This document shows, in pieces, positions 27,362-36,104 of a stretch of DNA of 64,000 nt; the stretch's first letter is position 1; each line of letters starts with the position of its first letter. The notes below the pieces were generated by a model. It was not told the DNA's origin. It saw only the letters and a program-made list of their open reading frames with translations, and made no database searches. The stretch is from Lentisphaeria bacterium (GTDB lineage: Bacteria; Verrucomicrobiota; Lentisphaeria; Victivallales; Victivallaceae): NCBI GenBank assembly GCA_018265615.1, contig JABLYX010000003.1:95151-159150 (forward strand). The letters run 5' to 3'. A program made the translations under genes and the position numbers.

Positions 27362-28468
27362 TCACTTCACTGCTTCGGGCGCGACCGGGGTCACGGGCGA
27401 ACCGGGCCTGGCCTTGTGGGTTCCGTCGACGATGACGCGCTCCGAACCGTCGAGCCCTTCAAGGATGATCTGGAGCCCGTTTGCGACGCTGCCGGTTTTG
27501 ACCGGTTTGCGGACGACCCTGTTCTCCCGGTCGAGCGCGTAAACGCAGTAACCGTCCTCCTCCGCGATCAGCGCGGAGGGGAGCACCGCGAGGAACTGCT
27601 TCTCCGCTTTGGCGGAGGCCAGCACCGTCACGAAGCTGCCCGGGATCAGCTGCCGGTCTTTGTTCTCAAAAACGGCCCAGACCGTGATCGTGTTGGTCGT
27701 GGCGTTGACCTTGTTGTCGATGAGCGAAATCTTCGCGGTTTCGCCGTAGGTCGTGCCGTCGGCGAGCTGGATCCGGACGGCGGCGCGGTCGCGGATTCCG
27801 TCAAGCCCGCCGAAGTCGCGCCGGAAGATGCGTTCACTGAGGCTGAAGCGCACATGGATCGGCGCAATCATCTCTATGTCGGTCAGCTTGCCGCCCTGCG
27901 GCGTAATGAGGTTGCCTTCGGTGAAGACGCTCTTGCCGATGCGCCCGGTGATCGGTGCGTAGATCTTCGTGTAGGAGAGCGTGTTCTCCGCGTCGAGCAG
28001 CGAGGCCGCGAGCTGTTTCAGATTCGCCTTGACCGAGTCGATCTCCATCTGCGCCTTGTCGTAGGTTGAGACGGCGACCGCGTTGCTCCTGAGCAGTGTG
28101 CTGTTGCGCCGGAACTCGGAATCCGTGTATTTCAGCGAGGCGCGGAGCTGCTCCTGCTGGGCCCTGAGCCCGTCGGCGGCGGCGCGGTAGGTCGTGTCTT
28201 CGAGCTCGTAAAGCAGGTCGCCCTCCCTGACCATCGAGCCTTCGGTGAAGTTGATCCGGAGCAGCGTGCCGGTGACGCGCGGCATGATGTCGACGTGCTT
28301 GACCGGCTCGACGGAGCCGACGTACCGTTTCGGCGCCGCTTCCGACACGGTTTTGACGGAGTCGGCCACCACCGTGGGCGGGGAGCCGGCCCGCCCGTCC
28401 GCAGCGGCGGCGCCGGCGCTCCACAAAAGTACGGCTGCAAATCCAAGAAGCGACACTCTCGACGTCAT
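27362..28468 (-). CDS. RND efflux periplasmic adaptor (membrane fusion protein), AcrA-like
   Basis: 368 aa from the ATG at 28468, five bases after GGAGG; an in-frame ATG four codons upstream overlaps that site. A signal peptide (MTSRVSLLGFAAVLLWSAGAAAA) is followed by YVGSVEPVKHVDIMPRVTGTL (biotinyl-lipoyl half), a coiled-coil hairpin at about residues 90-160 and LSYTKIYAPITGRIGKS (second lipoyl half). Beta-barrel and membrane-proximal domains follow. There is no lipobox Cys. It links the RND pump to an outer-membrane channel. Transcription starts at a promoter overlapped by a possible MarR operator. Confidence 0.94.
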   Translation of the reverse strand: MTSRVSLLGFAAVLLWSAGAAAADGRAGSPPTVVADSVKTVSEAAPKRYVGSVEPVKHVDIMPRVTGTLLRINFTEGSMVREGDLLYELEDTTYRAAADGLRAQQEQLRASLKYTDSEFRRNSTLLRSNAVAVSTYDKAQMEIDSVKANLKQLAASLLDAENTLSYTKIYAPITGRIGKSVFTEGNLITPQGGKLTDIEMIAPIHVRFSLSERIFRRDFGGLDGIRDRAAVRIQLADGTTYGETAKISLIDNKVNATTNTITVWAVFENKDRQLIPGSFVTVLASAKAEKQFLAVLPSALIAEEDGYCVYALDRENRVVRKPVKTGSVANGLQIILEGLDGSERVIVDGTHKARPGSPVTPVAPEAVK

Positions 28469-28506
28469 GTTTTCCTCCATATCCGTGACGGATGGGTTGA
28501 TGTAAT

Positions 28507-28555
28507 AGTTCTGTATAGAACTGATTTAATATACCGGATTTTTCCCGGAATTCAA
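28507..28555 (-). promoter_or_regulatory. RND operon promoter with adjacent palindromic operator
   Basis: On the minus strand TTGAAT (28550-28555), 16 bases, TATATT (28528-28533). Immediately downstream, AGTTCT (28507-28512) and AGAACT (28517-28522) form a palindrome around GTAT at the expected transcription start. A MarR gene lies divergently 150 bases away and its product is the likely ligand-responsive repressor. Confidence 0.55.
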
Positions 28556-28675
28556 GCTGCCGCCGGAATTTTTTTGTCCGGAACCCATTGTAAAACCGCC
28601 GGGCCGGGCTATATTACCCGGTGGAGGCAAAGTTTGGTTTACGGACGGATTGCGCATGAAATCGAAGGAGGCGGC

Positions 28676-29152
28676 ATGAAGAAACTGACGCTGGACATCT
28701 ACATCATCAGCCGTTGCACCCATAACTATTACGCGCGCGAGCTGAAGAAGCTCCACATCACAATGGGGCAGTTCCCGTTCATCATGGGGATTGTGGAGAA
28801 CGACGGGATTTCACAGGAGAATCTGTCGCAGGAGCTGATGATCAGCAAAAGCACGACCGCGGCGATCGTGCAGCAGCTGCTGAACGCCGGGCTTGTCACG
28901 CGGGAAACCGACGAGGCGGACCGCCGCAATTTCAAGCTTCACGCGACGGAGAAGGCGCGGCGTCTGGTCCCGAAAATCGAAGAGAGCATCGACCGCTGCC
29001 ACGGGATGATCACGGAGGGGCTGACTGATATCGAGCGCGACATCCTCGTGAATCTGCTGCGAAAGGTTCGGGACAGAACGGAAATTGTGCTGGGACGCAA
29101 GCGTTCCGGCCGGGCGAAAGCGAAAGCTGCGGAGGCGGCAGGGCGCGGCTGA
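28676..29152 (+). CDS. MarR-family transcriptional regulator
   Basis: 158 aa from the ATG at 28676, with GGAGGCGG upstream. The winged helix-turn-helix is visible: ISQENLSQELMISKSTTAAIVQQLLNAGLV, then the wing RETDEADRRNFKLHATEKA. Dimerisation helices flank it. The C-terminus is basic (GRKRSGRAKAKAAEA). It diverges from the RND adaptor-pump operon, the typical arrangement for a local repressor that releases DNA when it binds a toxic compound. The palindrome AGTTCT-GTAT-AGAACT at the pump promoter is a candidate site. Confidence 0.9.
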   Translation: MKKLTLDIYIISRCTHNYYARELKKLHITMGQFPFIMGIVENDGISQENLSQELMISKSTTAAIVQQLLNAGLVTRETDEADRRNFKLHATEKARRLVPKIEESIDRCHGMITEGLTDIERDILVNLLRKVRDRTEIVLGRKRSGRAKAKAAEAAGRG

Positions 29153-29171
29153 CCCGCGAACCGGGAGTGCG

Positions 29172-29531
29172 TCAGGAGAGGCGCAGGGCGCAGACGGCTT
29201 CGACGGTTTCCATGAAGCGCACGGAGGGGAGGGGGCCGAAGTCGTCCTTCTCCTCGCGGGTTCCGTCGATGCGGAAGAACATATCCTCTTCACCCTCGAA
29301 CATCTCGACGCGCTTGAAACCGTGGTCGGTCAGGACGTAAACCCCTTCGTCCGGAAAGTTCTGCACGAGGTCGTCTTTGCTGATGACGTCCATCACGGCT
29401 TCGCGCTCATCCCGGAAATAGACCTGGATGCGTTCCATGACGCCGGCTTTGTATTCCGCGGCCGTCACCAGTACGGCATCTTTCTTCAGAAGTTCCTGGG
29501 CCTTAACGGTAAGCTCTTTCACGCCGGGCAT
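29172..29531 (-). CDS. Conserved-looking hypothetical protein
   Basis: 119 aa from the ATG at 29531, with GAGGAG seven bases upstream; an in-frame ATG eleven codons earlier lacks a good site. It is an acidic, soluble-looking alpha/beta protein (GVYVLTDHGFKRVEMFEGEEDMFFRIDG) with no signal peptide or membrane segment. No family is recognised. It converges with the MarR gene and points away from adhE. Confidence 0.6.
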   Translation of the reverse strand: MPGVKELTVKAQELLKKDAVLVTAAEYKAGVMERIQVYFRDEREAVMDVISKDDLVQNFPDEGVYVLTDHGFKRVEMFEGEEDMFFRIDGTREEKDDFGPLPSVRFMETVEAVCALRLS

Positions 29532-29625
29532 TCTTGCACTCTCCTCAATTTTTCGGTATCTCATAGTATAGACACATCTCCGCCGAAAAGCAATATTTTT
29601 TTGAAAGAAATCTGAAAAATTCCGC

Positions 29626-29653
29626 TTGCAATTTCCTAAAGCAGGTTTATATT
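29626..29653 (+). promoter_or_regulatory. Promoter of adhE
   Basis: TTGCAA (29626-29631), 16 bases, TATATT (29648-29653), followed by a 91-base leader. In the leader ATATCGAT occurs at 29670-29677 and again at 29684-29691, the second inside the palindrome ATATCGATAT. That repeat pair could be a regulator site. Confidence 0.6.
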
Positions 29654-29744
29654 AGGTTTAGATAAAAAAATATCGATGTTTAAATATCGATATAAAGTTA
29701 TCAATGATTTACCGATTATTTTCCATATACAGGAGGAAACGATC

Positions 29745-32423
29745 ATGGCTGACAAGAAACAGGTGTTGAATCCCGGGGAACAGAAGCTGAAAGATGAGCG
29801 CGACCGCGAGATGCTGAATGCATTGATCGCCCGCGTGAAAGCCGCGCAGGTCAAATACGCGGAGTACACGCAGGAGCAGGTCGACAGGATCTTCGCCGCC
29901 GCCGCGCTCGCCGCGAACAATGCGCGCATTCCGCTGGCCCAGATGGCGGTCGCCGAGTCCGGCATGGGCGTGGTCGAGGACAAGGTGATCAAAAATCACT
30001 TCGCTTCCGAGTATATCTACAATAAATACCGCGACATGAAGACCTGCGGCGTCATCGAAGAAAACGAAGCGATGGGCATTGCGAAGGTCGCGGAGCCGGT
30101 CGGCGTGGTCGCGGGCATCGTCCCGACGACGAACCCGACTTCGACCGCGATTTTCAAGTCGCTGCTCGCCCTGAAGACCCGCAACGGCATCATCTTCAGC
30201 CCGCACCCGCGTGCCAAGAAGAGCACCATCGAAGCGGCCCGCATCGTTCTGGAGGCCGCTGTGAAGGCGGGCGCTCCGGAGGATATCATCGGCTGGATCG
30301 AAGAGCCGACCGTAGCGCTTTCCGGTCACCTGATGAACCACCCGGACATCAGCCTGATTCTTGCGACCGGCGGCCCCGGCATGGTGAAGGCGGCTTATTC
30401 GAGCGGGACTCCGGCGGTCGGCGTCGGCCCCGGCAACACCCCGGTCGTGATGGGCGAAACCTGCGACATCAAGATGGCCGTCAGCTCGGTCCTGCAGAGC
30501 AAGACGTTCGACAACGGCATGATCTGCGCTTCGGAGCAGTCGGTCACCGCGGTCGCTTCGATCTACGACGCGGTCAGGAAAGAGTTCGCCTACCGCGGCG
30601 CATACATCCTTTCGAAGGCCGAAGCGAAGAAGGTCGGCGATGTGATCCAGGTTGACGGCAAGCTGAATCCGAAGATCGTCGGCCAGAGCGCGCACAGGAT
30701 CGCGGAGATGGCCGGAGTCACCGTCCCGTCGAACACGAAGGTCCTGATCGCGGAGACCGACGGCGTCGGCCCGGATTATCCGTTCAGCCGTGAAAAGCTC
30801 TCCCCGGTGCTCGCGCTTTACAAGGCGAAGGATTTCGAAGCGGCCGTCGAGAATGCGAAGAAGCTGCTCGAATACGGCGGGCTCGGCCACACGAGCGTGC
30901 TCTACACAAACTCCCAGAACTTCGAACGCGCGAAATACTACGGCCACGTGATGATGTCCTCGCGCACGCTGGTCAACATGCCTTCGAGCCAGGGCGCGAT
31001 CGGCGACATCTACAACTTCGCGCTGAATCCGTCGCTGACGCTCGGCTGCGGCAGCTGGGGCGGCAACTCGGTCAGTGAAAACGTCACGCCGGAGCAGCTG
31101 CTGAACATCAAATCGATTGCGAAACGGAGAGAGAACATGCTGTGGGTCAGGATTCCTGAGAAGATCTATTTCAAATACGGCTGTCTGCCGGTCGCGCTCG
31201 GCGACCTCGAAGGGCGCAGGCGTGCGTTCATCGTGACGGACAAGTTCCTCTACTCGACCGGCATCCTGAACGACCTGCTGCACACGCTCGACAAAATGGG
31301 CATCGCGACCGAGGTTTTCTCGGACGTCGAACCCGACCCGACCATCCAGCTTGCCCGCAAGGGACTTGAGCGGATCAACTCCTTCCAGCCGGACGCGATC
31401 ATCGCGGTCGGCGGCGGCAGCCCGATCGACGCGGCGAAGATCATGTGGCTCATGTATGAGCTGCCGGAGATCAGCTTTGAGGACGTCGCAATGCGGTTCA
31501 TGGATATCCGCAAGCGCATCGTGAAACTGCCGGAACTCGGCAAAAAGGCGACGATGGTCGCGATCCCGACCACGTCCGGCACGGGTTCGGAGGTCACTCC
31601 GTTCGCGGTCATCACCGATGCGGATACCGGCAACAAGTATCCGCTCGCGGACTACGCGCTGACCCCGAAAATGGCGATCATCGACACGCAGCTCGTGATG
31701 AAGATGCCGAAGCGCCTGACCGCCTACAGCGGCATCGACGCCCTGACCCACGCCCTCGAGGCGCGCGTCTCGGTCATGGCCAGCGACTATACAAACTCGC
31801 TTGCGAATGAAGCCGCGAAGCTCACGTTCGAATACCTGCCGCGCTGCTACGGCAACGGCGCGATGGATGAAGAGGCCCGCGAGCATATGCACAACGCCTC
31901 GACCATGGCCGGCATGGCGTTCGCGAACGCGTTCCTCGGCGTCTGCCACTCGATGGCTCACAAACTCGGCGGCATGTACCACATTCCGCACGGCCTTGCG
32001 AACGCGATGCTGATCTGCGAAGTGATCCGCTTCAACGCGACGGATGTTCCGACCAGGCAGGGGACCTTCCCGCAGTACAAGTATCCGAATGCGAAGGCGG
32101 CCTATGCGAATATCGCGACCTACTGCGGTTTGGGCGGCAGGACCGACGACGAGAAGGTCGAAAAGCTCATCGAGGCGATCGAGAAGCTCAAGGCCGAACT
32201 CGAGATCCCGAAGAGCATCAGGGAGTACGGCATCGACGAAGCGACCTTCCTCGCGCAGCTCGACGAGCTCGCCCTCAAGGCGTTCGACGACCAGTGCACC
32301 GGCGCGAACCCGCGTTATCCGCTGGTCGCCGAGCTCAAGGAGATTCTGCTGAAGGTCTACTACGGCGCCGAATACGCCGGACAGCGGGCCGAGCTGCCCG
32401 GCGAAAAACCGGCGGCGATCTGA
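29745..32423 (+). CDS. adhE: Bifunctional acetaldehyde-CoA/alcohol dehydrogenase
   Basis: 892 aa from the ATG at 29745, preceded by AGGAGGAAA. The N-terminal half is an acylating aldehyde dehydrogenase, with GIVPTTNPTSTAIFKSLLALKTRNGIIFSPHPRAK and the catalytic Cys in NGMICASEQSV. The C-terminal half is an iron-dependent alcohol dehydrogenase, with AVGGGSPIDAAKIMW, TTSGTGSEVTPF and the metal-binding His region CHSMAHKLGGMYHIPHG. It reduces acetyl-CoA to ethanol with two NADH, the main ethanol route in fermenters. It has its own promoter and terminator and lies just upstream of the hydrogenase-type operon. Confidence 0.98.
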   Translation: MADKKQVLNPGEQKLKDERDREMLNALIARVKAAQVKYAEYTQEQVDRIFAAAALAANNARIPLAQMAVAESGMGVVEDKVIKNHFASEYIYNKYRDMKTCGVIEENEAMGIAKVAEPVGVVAGIVPTTNPTSTAIFKSLLALKTRNGIIFSPHPRAKKSTIEAARIVLEAAVKAGAPEDIIGWIEEPTVALSGHLMNHPDISLILATGGPGMVKAAYSSGTPAVGVGPGNTPVVMGETCDIKMAVSSVLQSKTFDNGMICASEQSVTAVASIYDAVRKEFAYRGAYILSKAEAKKVGDVIQVDGKLNPKIVGQSAHRIAEMAGVTVPSNTKVLIAETDGVGPDYPFSREKLSPVLALYKAKDFEAAVENAKKLLEYGGLGHTSVLYTNSQNFERAKYYGHVMMSSRTLVNMPSSQGAIGDIYNFALNPSLTLGCGSWGGNSVSENVTPEQLLNIKSIAKRRENMLWVRIPEKIYFKYGCLPVALGDLEGRRRAFIVTDKFLYSTGILNDLLHTLDKMGIATEVFSDVEPDPTIQLARKGLERINSFQPDAIIAVGGGSPIDAAKIMWLMYELPEISFEDVAMRFMDIRKRIVKLPELGKKATMVAIPTTSGTGSEVTPFAVITDADTGNKYPLADYALTPKMAIIDTQLVMKMPKRLTAYSGIDALTHALEARVSVMASDYTNSLANEAAKLTFEYLPRCYGNGAMDEEAREHMHNASTMAGMAFANAFLGVCHSMAHKLGGMYHIPHGLANAMLICEVIRFNATDVPTRQGTFPQYKYPNAKAAYANIATYCGLGGRTDDEKVEKLIEAIEKLKAELEIPKSIREYGIDEATFLAQLDELALKAFDDQCTGANPRYPLVAELKEILLKVYYGAEYAGQRAELPGEKPAAI

Positions 32424-32436
32424 TCTCGACTCCGGG

Positions 32437-32474
32437 CGGATGCGGAAAGGAGAAGCTTTCCGCATCCGTTTTTT
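32437..32474 (+). terminator. Rho-independent terminator after adhE
   Basis: CGGATGCGGAAAG (32437-32449) and CTTTCCGCATCCG (32456-32468) form a perfect 13-bp stem with a six-base loop. Six T residues follow. Confidence 0.9.
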
Positions 32475-32517
32475 GCTTTACCGCCGGAAATATATCGGTA
32501 TTTTTCCGGCGGGGGTC

Positions 32518-32546
32518 TTGAAAATCGACGCTCAAAACTGTACATT
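32518..32546 (+). promoter_or_regulatory. Candidate promoter of the hydrogenase-type operon
   Basis: TTGAAA (32518-32523), 17 bases, TACATT (32541-32546), directly after the adhE terminator and 38 bases before the first start codon. An alternative -10, TATACT, lies just downstream. Confidence 0.45.
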
Positions 32547-32584
32547 GCCTATACTGTATTGTGAATTCAATTCAAGGCGGGAAA

Positions 32585-32842
32585 ATGGCAAAACCGAAAA
32601 TCGTGATCTGTCTGGGGAGCTCGTGCTTCGCTCGCGGCAATGAGGAGAATATCAAGGTCGTCGAGGATTACCTGACGCGCAACTCCTATCAGGACGATGT
32701 CGATGTGGAGTTGTCCGGGACGCTCTGCCAGGGAAAGTGCGCCGATGGCCCGAATGTCATCATCAACGGGGAATTCTACAGCAAAATCGATCCCGGTGTG
32801 ATGCTCGACCTGCTGAAGCAGATGCTTCCTCCGCGCGCCTGA
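32585..32842 (+). CDS. Thioredoxin-like [2Fe-2S] ferredoxin
   Basis: 85 aa from the ATG at 32585 with AAGGCGGG upstream; a GTG eight codons earlier is in frame but less likely. Four cysteines in C9-x4-C14 (CLGSSC) and C-x3-C (CQGKC) match the thioredoxin-like [2Fe-2S] ferredoxins related to the NuoE/HydC C-terminal domain. It should carry electrons between a reductase and the hydrogenase-type proteins downstream. It is the first gene of a five-gene operon that contains a second paralogue at 35832. Small NuoE-like subunits are also reported in hfs clusters. Confidence 0.8.
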   Translation: MAKPKIVICLGSSCFARGNEENIKVVEDYLTRNSYQDDVDVELSGTLCQGKCADGPNVIINGEFYSKIDPGVMLDLLKQMLPPRA

Positions 32843-32907
32843 GCGCTTTTGAACGATTGCGATTGCCCGCGTAATCTTTCTTATTACAGATACGGAGAAC
32901 ACATATC

Positions 32908-34623
32908 ATGAATCTGCATTTCCCGGTGTACACCACCGAAAACATATGTCACGACTGCTATAAATGCATCCGCCATTGCCCGTGCAAGGCGATCCGCATC
33001 GTCGACGGCCGCGCCGGAGTGATCCAGGAGCTCTGCGTCGCGTGCGGCATGTGCGTGAAGGTCTGTCCGGCCCACGCGAAAAAGATCCGCCCGGATCTCG
33101 CCCGCGCCCGTTATCTGCTCGGCAGCGGCAAAAAGGTCTATGCTTCGCTTGCGCCGTCGTTCGTCAGCTATTTCAGGGAGTACGAGCCGGGCGCGCTCGT
33201 CGCGGCCGTCAAGCGCCTCGGCTTTGCCGGGGTCAGCGAAACGGCGCTCGGGGCACAGGCGGTCAGCGCCGAAACCGGCGCGTTTCTTGCGAAAGCCGAA
33301 CCGGGCATCTATCTGTCGAGCGCCTGTCCGGCGGTCGTGGATTACGTGAAGAAATATGCGCCGGCGTATGTGCGGAACGTCACGTCGGTGCTTTCGCCGC
33401 TGCTTTCCCATGCGAAACTGCTGCGCCGCGAATTCGGCGACGACATCGGCGTGGTCTTCTTCGGGCCGTGTGCGGCGAAGAAGAACGAAGCGGACCGGCA
33501 CGGGGAGCTGCTCGATCTCGCGCTGACCTTCGGGGACCTTGCCGAGTGGCTCTCCGCCGAGAACGTCGATCCCGGCAAGATCAACCGCGGCGACTACGCC
33601 GAAATGGTTCCGGAGCGTGCGCGGGAGGGGAAGATCTACGCCGTCGAAGGCGGCATGAACGATACGCTGCGCGACCCGAAGGGCGGAAATATCCACTTCC
33701 ACGCGGTTTCCGGGCTGCAGAATCTCGCGCGGCTGCTGAAGGAGGCTCCGGAGAAGGAGGAGATGGGCGACTGCCGGCTCTTCATCGAGTGTCTCGCCTG
33801 CTCCGGCGGCTGTGTGAACGGCCCCGTGATGCCTCAGGAAAACGCCGGCACGCTCTCTTCGATCATCCAGGTCGCGCGCGGCTACGACGGCACGAACAGC
33901 CTCGCGCGCAAGGTCGAGGTTCCGATCGACGAGCGCATCGTCGCGGAGCCGCAGGAGGATCCCGCCGTGACGGAGGAGGATATCAAGAACGCCCTCGCAT
34001 CCATCGGCAAATTCACTCCTGCGGATGAACTGAACTGCGGCGGCTGCGGCTATTTCAGCTGCCGCGATTTCGCAAAGGCGCTGCTGGCCAACAAGGCCGA
34101 GATCGGCATGTGCGTCTCGCACCTGCGGCAGCTTGCGCAGAAGAAAAGCAATGCGCTTATCCGCTACATCCCGGCGGGCGTGGTCATCGTCGACCGCCAT
34201 ATGAAGATCGTCGAGTGCAACCGCCGTTTTGCGGAGCTGTTCGACGAGGATACGGTGCTCGCGTATGATTCATGCGGCGGGCTCACGGGGGCCGAGCTCG
34301 GGGCGTTCGCGGATTTCAGCGACCTTGTCGCGGCCGCGCTGATCTCCGGCGGGGAGGTCGAGCGGCACAATCAGGTGTGCGGTGACAAGATTCTGAACAT
34401 CAGTGTTTTCTGCATCGCGCAGAATCAGAGCGTCGGCGCGATCATCCAGGACGTGACGAGTCTTGAGCTCCACCGCGAGCAGGTTTCCGAGAAGGCGCGC
34501 AAGGTGATTCAGAAGAACATCATCACCTGCCAGAAGATCGCCCGCGACCTCGGCGAGCATATGGCCGAAACCGAGATTCTGCTGCGCGAAGTGGCCGGCA
34601 GCTACACCGAAATCAAGAAGTGA
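32908..34623 (+). CDS. [FeFe]-hydrogenase-like protein with PAS domain (sensory, HfsB/HydS-type)
   Basis: 571 aa. The N-terminal region binds two [4Fe-4S] clusters (C14/17/20/24 and C43/46/49/53). The H-cluster domain follows: SSACP (Cys140), FGPCAAKKNEA (Cys188) and CLACSGGC (Cys298, Cys302). Ala139 replaces the proton-relay Cys of the usual TSCCP. A four-Cys Fe-S domain follows at C377/380/385/402 and then a PAS domain at about 415-520. PAS-bearing enzymes of this kind are regarded as sensory or low-activity hydrogenases. The neighbouring PP2C/SpoIIE gene fits a redox-signalling pair, as described for hfs genes in Thermoanaerobacterium. Confidence 0.85.
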   Translation: MNLHFPVYTTENICHDCYKCIRHCPCKAIRIVDGRAGVIQELCVACGMCVKVCPAHAKKIRPDLARARYLLGSGKKVYASLAPSFVSYFREYEPGALVAAVKRLGFAGVSETALGAQAVSAETGAFLAKAEPGIYLSSACPAVVDYVKKYAPAYVRNVTSVLSPLLSHAKLLRREFGDDIGVVFFGPCAAKKNEADRHGELLDLALTFGDLAEWLSAENVDPGKINRGDYAEMVPERAREGKIYAVEGGMNDTLRDPKGGNIHFHAVSGLQNLARLLKEAPEKEEMGDCRLFIECLACSGGCVNGPVMPQENAGTLSSIIQVARGYDGTNSLARKVEVPIDERIVAEPQEDPAVTEEDIKNALASIGKFTPADELNCGGCGYFSCRDFAKALLANKAEIGMCVSHLRQLAQKKSNALIRYIPAGVVIVDRHMKIVECNRRFAELFDEDTVLAYDSCGGLTGAELGAFADFSDLVAAALISGGEVERHNQVCGDKILNISVFCIAQNQSVGAIIQDVTSLELHREQVSEKARKVIQKNIITCQKIARDLGEHMAETEILLREVAGSYTEIKK

Positions 34624-34630
34624 GCCGAAG

Positions 34631-35818
34631 ATGTCGAACGATGTATTTGTCGAAATGGAATGCAGCCAGCTCATCCACGACGGGGAGGATGTCTGCGGCG
34701 ACGATTTTCTGTTCGAGCGGCTGGATGCGGAAAACCGCCACCTCGCAGTGCTTTCAGATGGGCTCGGCAGCGGGATCAAGGCGAATTTGCTCGCATCGAT
34801 GACCACGACGATGGCGATGAAGTTCATCCGGTCGGACATGGATGTGCTGCAGTCGGCCGAGATCATCATGGATACGCTCCCTGTGTGCGAGATCCGCAAG
34901 ATCAGCTATGCGACCTTTACGGTCTTCGATCTTCAGATCGGCGGCAAGTCACGCATCATCGAGATGGACAACCCGCCGTTTATCCACCTGCGCAACAACA
35001 AGGATCTGCAGGTCAAACGGCAGAGCATGGTTTCGGAGCGCTGGCCGGAGCGCCGGGTGCAGCTGGCGGAGCTCTATGCGATCACGGGAGACCGGCTGAT
35101 TGCGTTCTCCGACGGCGTGACGCAGGCGGGGCTCGGACAGCCCGGATACAAGTTCGGCTGGCGGCGCGAGGGGTGCCTCGAATTCATCCGGCAGAAGGTG
35201 GAGGAGTGCCCCGACATCTCGGCGCGCGATCTCTCCCAGGCCGTCGTCGCGGCCGCCCGGCTGCGCAACCGCGACAGCCGCTGCATCGACGACATCAGCT
35301 GCATGGTCATCTACCTGCGCCAGCCGCGGCGGCTGCGGCTGCTGACCGGGCCGCCGTTCCGCCCCGAATCCGACGCGGCTTATGCGGAGCTCGTGCGGAA
35401 TTTCGACGGCAAGTGCGTCCTTTGCGGCGGAACGACCGCGAACATCGTGTCGCGCGAGCTGAAGCGTCCGGTCGAAGTCGATATGAAGCTCATGATGAAG
35501 GCCGGTTCGCTGCCGCCTCCGGCGAAACTCGAGGGCGTAGACCTCGTGACAGAGGGTATCCTGACGCTGACCGACGTGGCGCAGCGGCTCGAATCGGGTT
35601 CGGCGCTGGCGGGGAACGTTCCGCTTGCGGCGCGGCAGATGATCGAGCTTTTCCGCCACAGCGACGAGATCGAATTCGTGGTGGGCACGAAGGTGAATGA
35701 GGCGCATCAGGACCCGAGCCTTCCCGTGGATCTCGAGATCCGCCGCAATATCGTCAAGCGGCTGAAGACGGTGCTTGAAACCAGATACCGGAAACGCGTA
35801 CTTATGCGATTTTTTTAG
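34631..35818 (+). CDS. SpoIIE/PP2C-type serine phosphatase
   Basis: 395 aa. It has the metal-binding aspartates of PP2C/SpoIIE phosphatases: DVCGDDFLF near residue 22, VLSDGLGSGIKANLLAS, AFSDGVTQAGLG and IDDISCMVIYL. An additional region of about 160 residues with CVLCGGTTANIVSRELKR follows and is not recognised. It should dephosphorylate Ser/Thr on a partner protein. Its start lies seven bases after the PAS-hydrogenase gene, so the two are probably made together and the phosphatase may be the output of the hydrogenase-type sensor. No kinase or anti-sigma-factor gene is adjacent. Confidence 0.85.
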   Translation: MSNDVFVEMECSQLIHDGEDVCGDDFLFERLDAENRHLAVLSDGLGSGIKANLLASMTTTMAMKFIRSDMDVLQSAEIIMDTLPVCEIRKISYATFTVFDLQIGGKSRIIEMDNPPFIHLRNNKDLQVKRQSMVSERWPERRVQLAELYAITGDRLIAFSDGVTQAGLGQPGYKFGWRREGCLEFIRQKVEECPDISARDLSQAVVAAARLRNRDSRCIDDISCMVIYLRQPRRLRLLTGPPFRPESDAAYAELVRNFDGKCVLCGGTTANIVSRELKRPVEVDMKLMMKAGSLPPPAKLEGVDLVTEGILTLTDVAQRLESGSALAGNVPLAARQMIELFRHSDEIEFVVGTKVNEAHQDPSLPVDLEIRRNIVKRLKTVLETRYRKRVLMRFF

Positions 35819-35831
35819 AAAGGGAAAGAAG

Positions 35832-36104
35832 ATGGCGAATAAAGTCAAAGTGGAGATTTGTCTCGGCACTACCTGTTACGTCCTCGGATCGTTCCGGCTG
35901 TCGGCGCTCGAAGAGCAGCTGCCGCCTGAACTCAAGGAGCAGGTCGAGGTGGTCGGCTGCGCCTGTCTCGACGTGTGCCACGACCGCAATTACGGCAACG
36001 CGCCGTTTGTCCGGATCAACGAGGAGCGCATTGTCGACAACGCGACGATCGAAAAGGTGATCGACATTCTGCGCGACGAGTATTTGCCCGGAGGTAATGA
36101 ATGA
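35832..36104 (+). CDS. Thioredoxin-like [2Fe-2S] ferredoxin (second copy)
   Basis: 90 aa from the ATG at 35832 after AAAGGGAAAG. It has CLGTTC and CACLDVC, the four-Cys pattern of thioredoxin-like [2Fe-2S] ferredoxins, and is a divergent paralogue of the protein at 32585. It overlaps the next hydrogenase-type gene by four bases (ATGA), so stoichiometric synthesis with that protein is likely. Its probable role is electron delivery to, or from, the protein encoded at 36101. Confidence 0.8.
   Translation: MANKVKVEICLGTTCYVLGSFRLSALEEQLPPELKEQVEVVGCACLDVCHDRNYGNAPFVRINEERIVDNATIEKVIDILRDEYLPGGNE

Noticed and set aside
29709..32465. Long open reading frame antisense to adhE (over 900 codons)
   Set aside because: GC-rich codon usage leaves the opposite strand free of stops. 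The protein is Arg/His/Asp-rich with no recognisable motif, while the plus-strand adhE is unmistakable.
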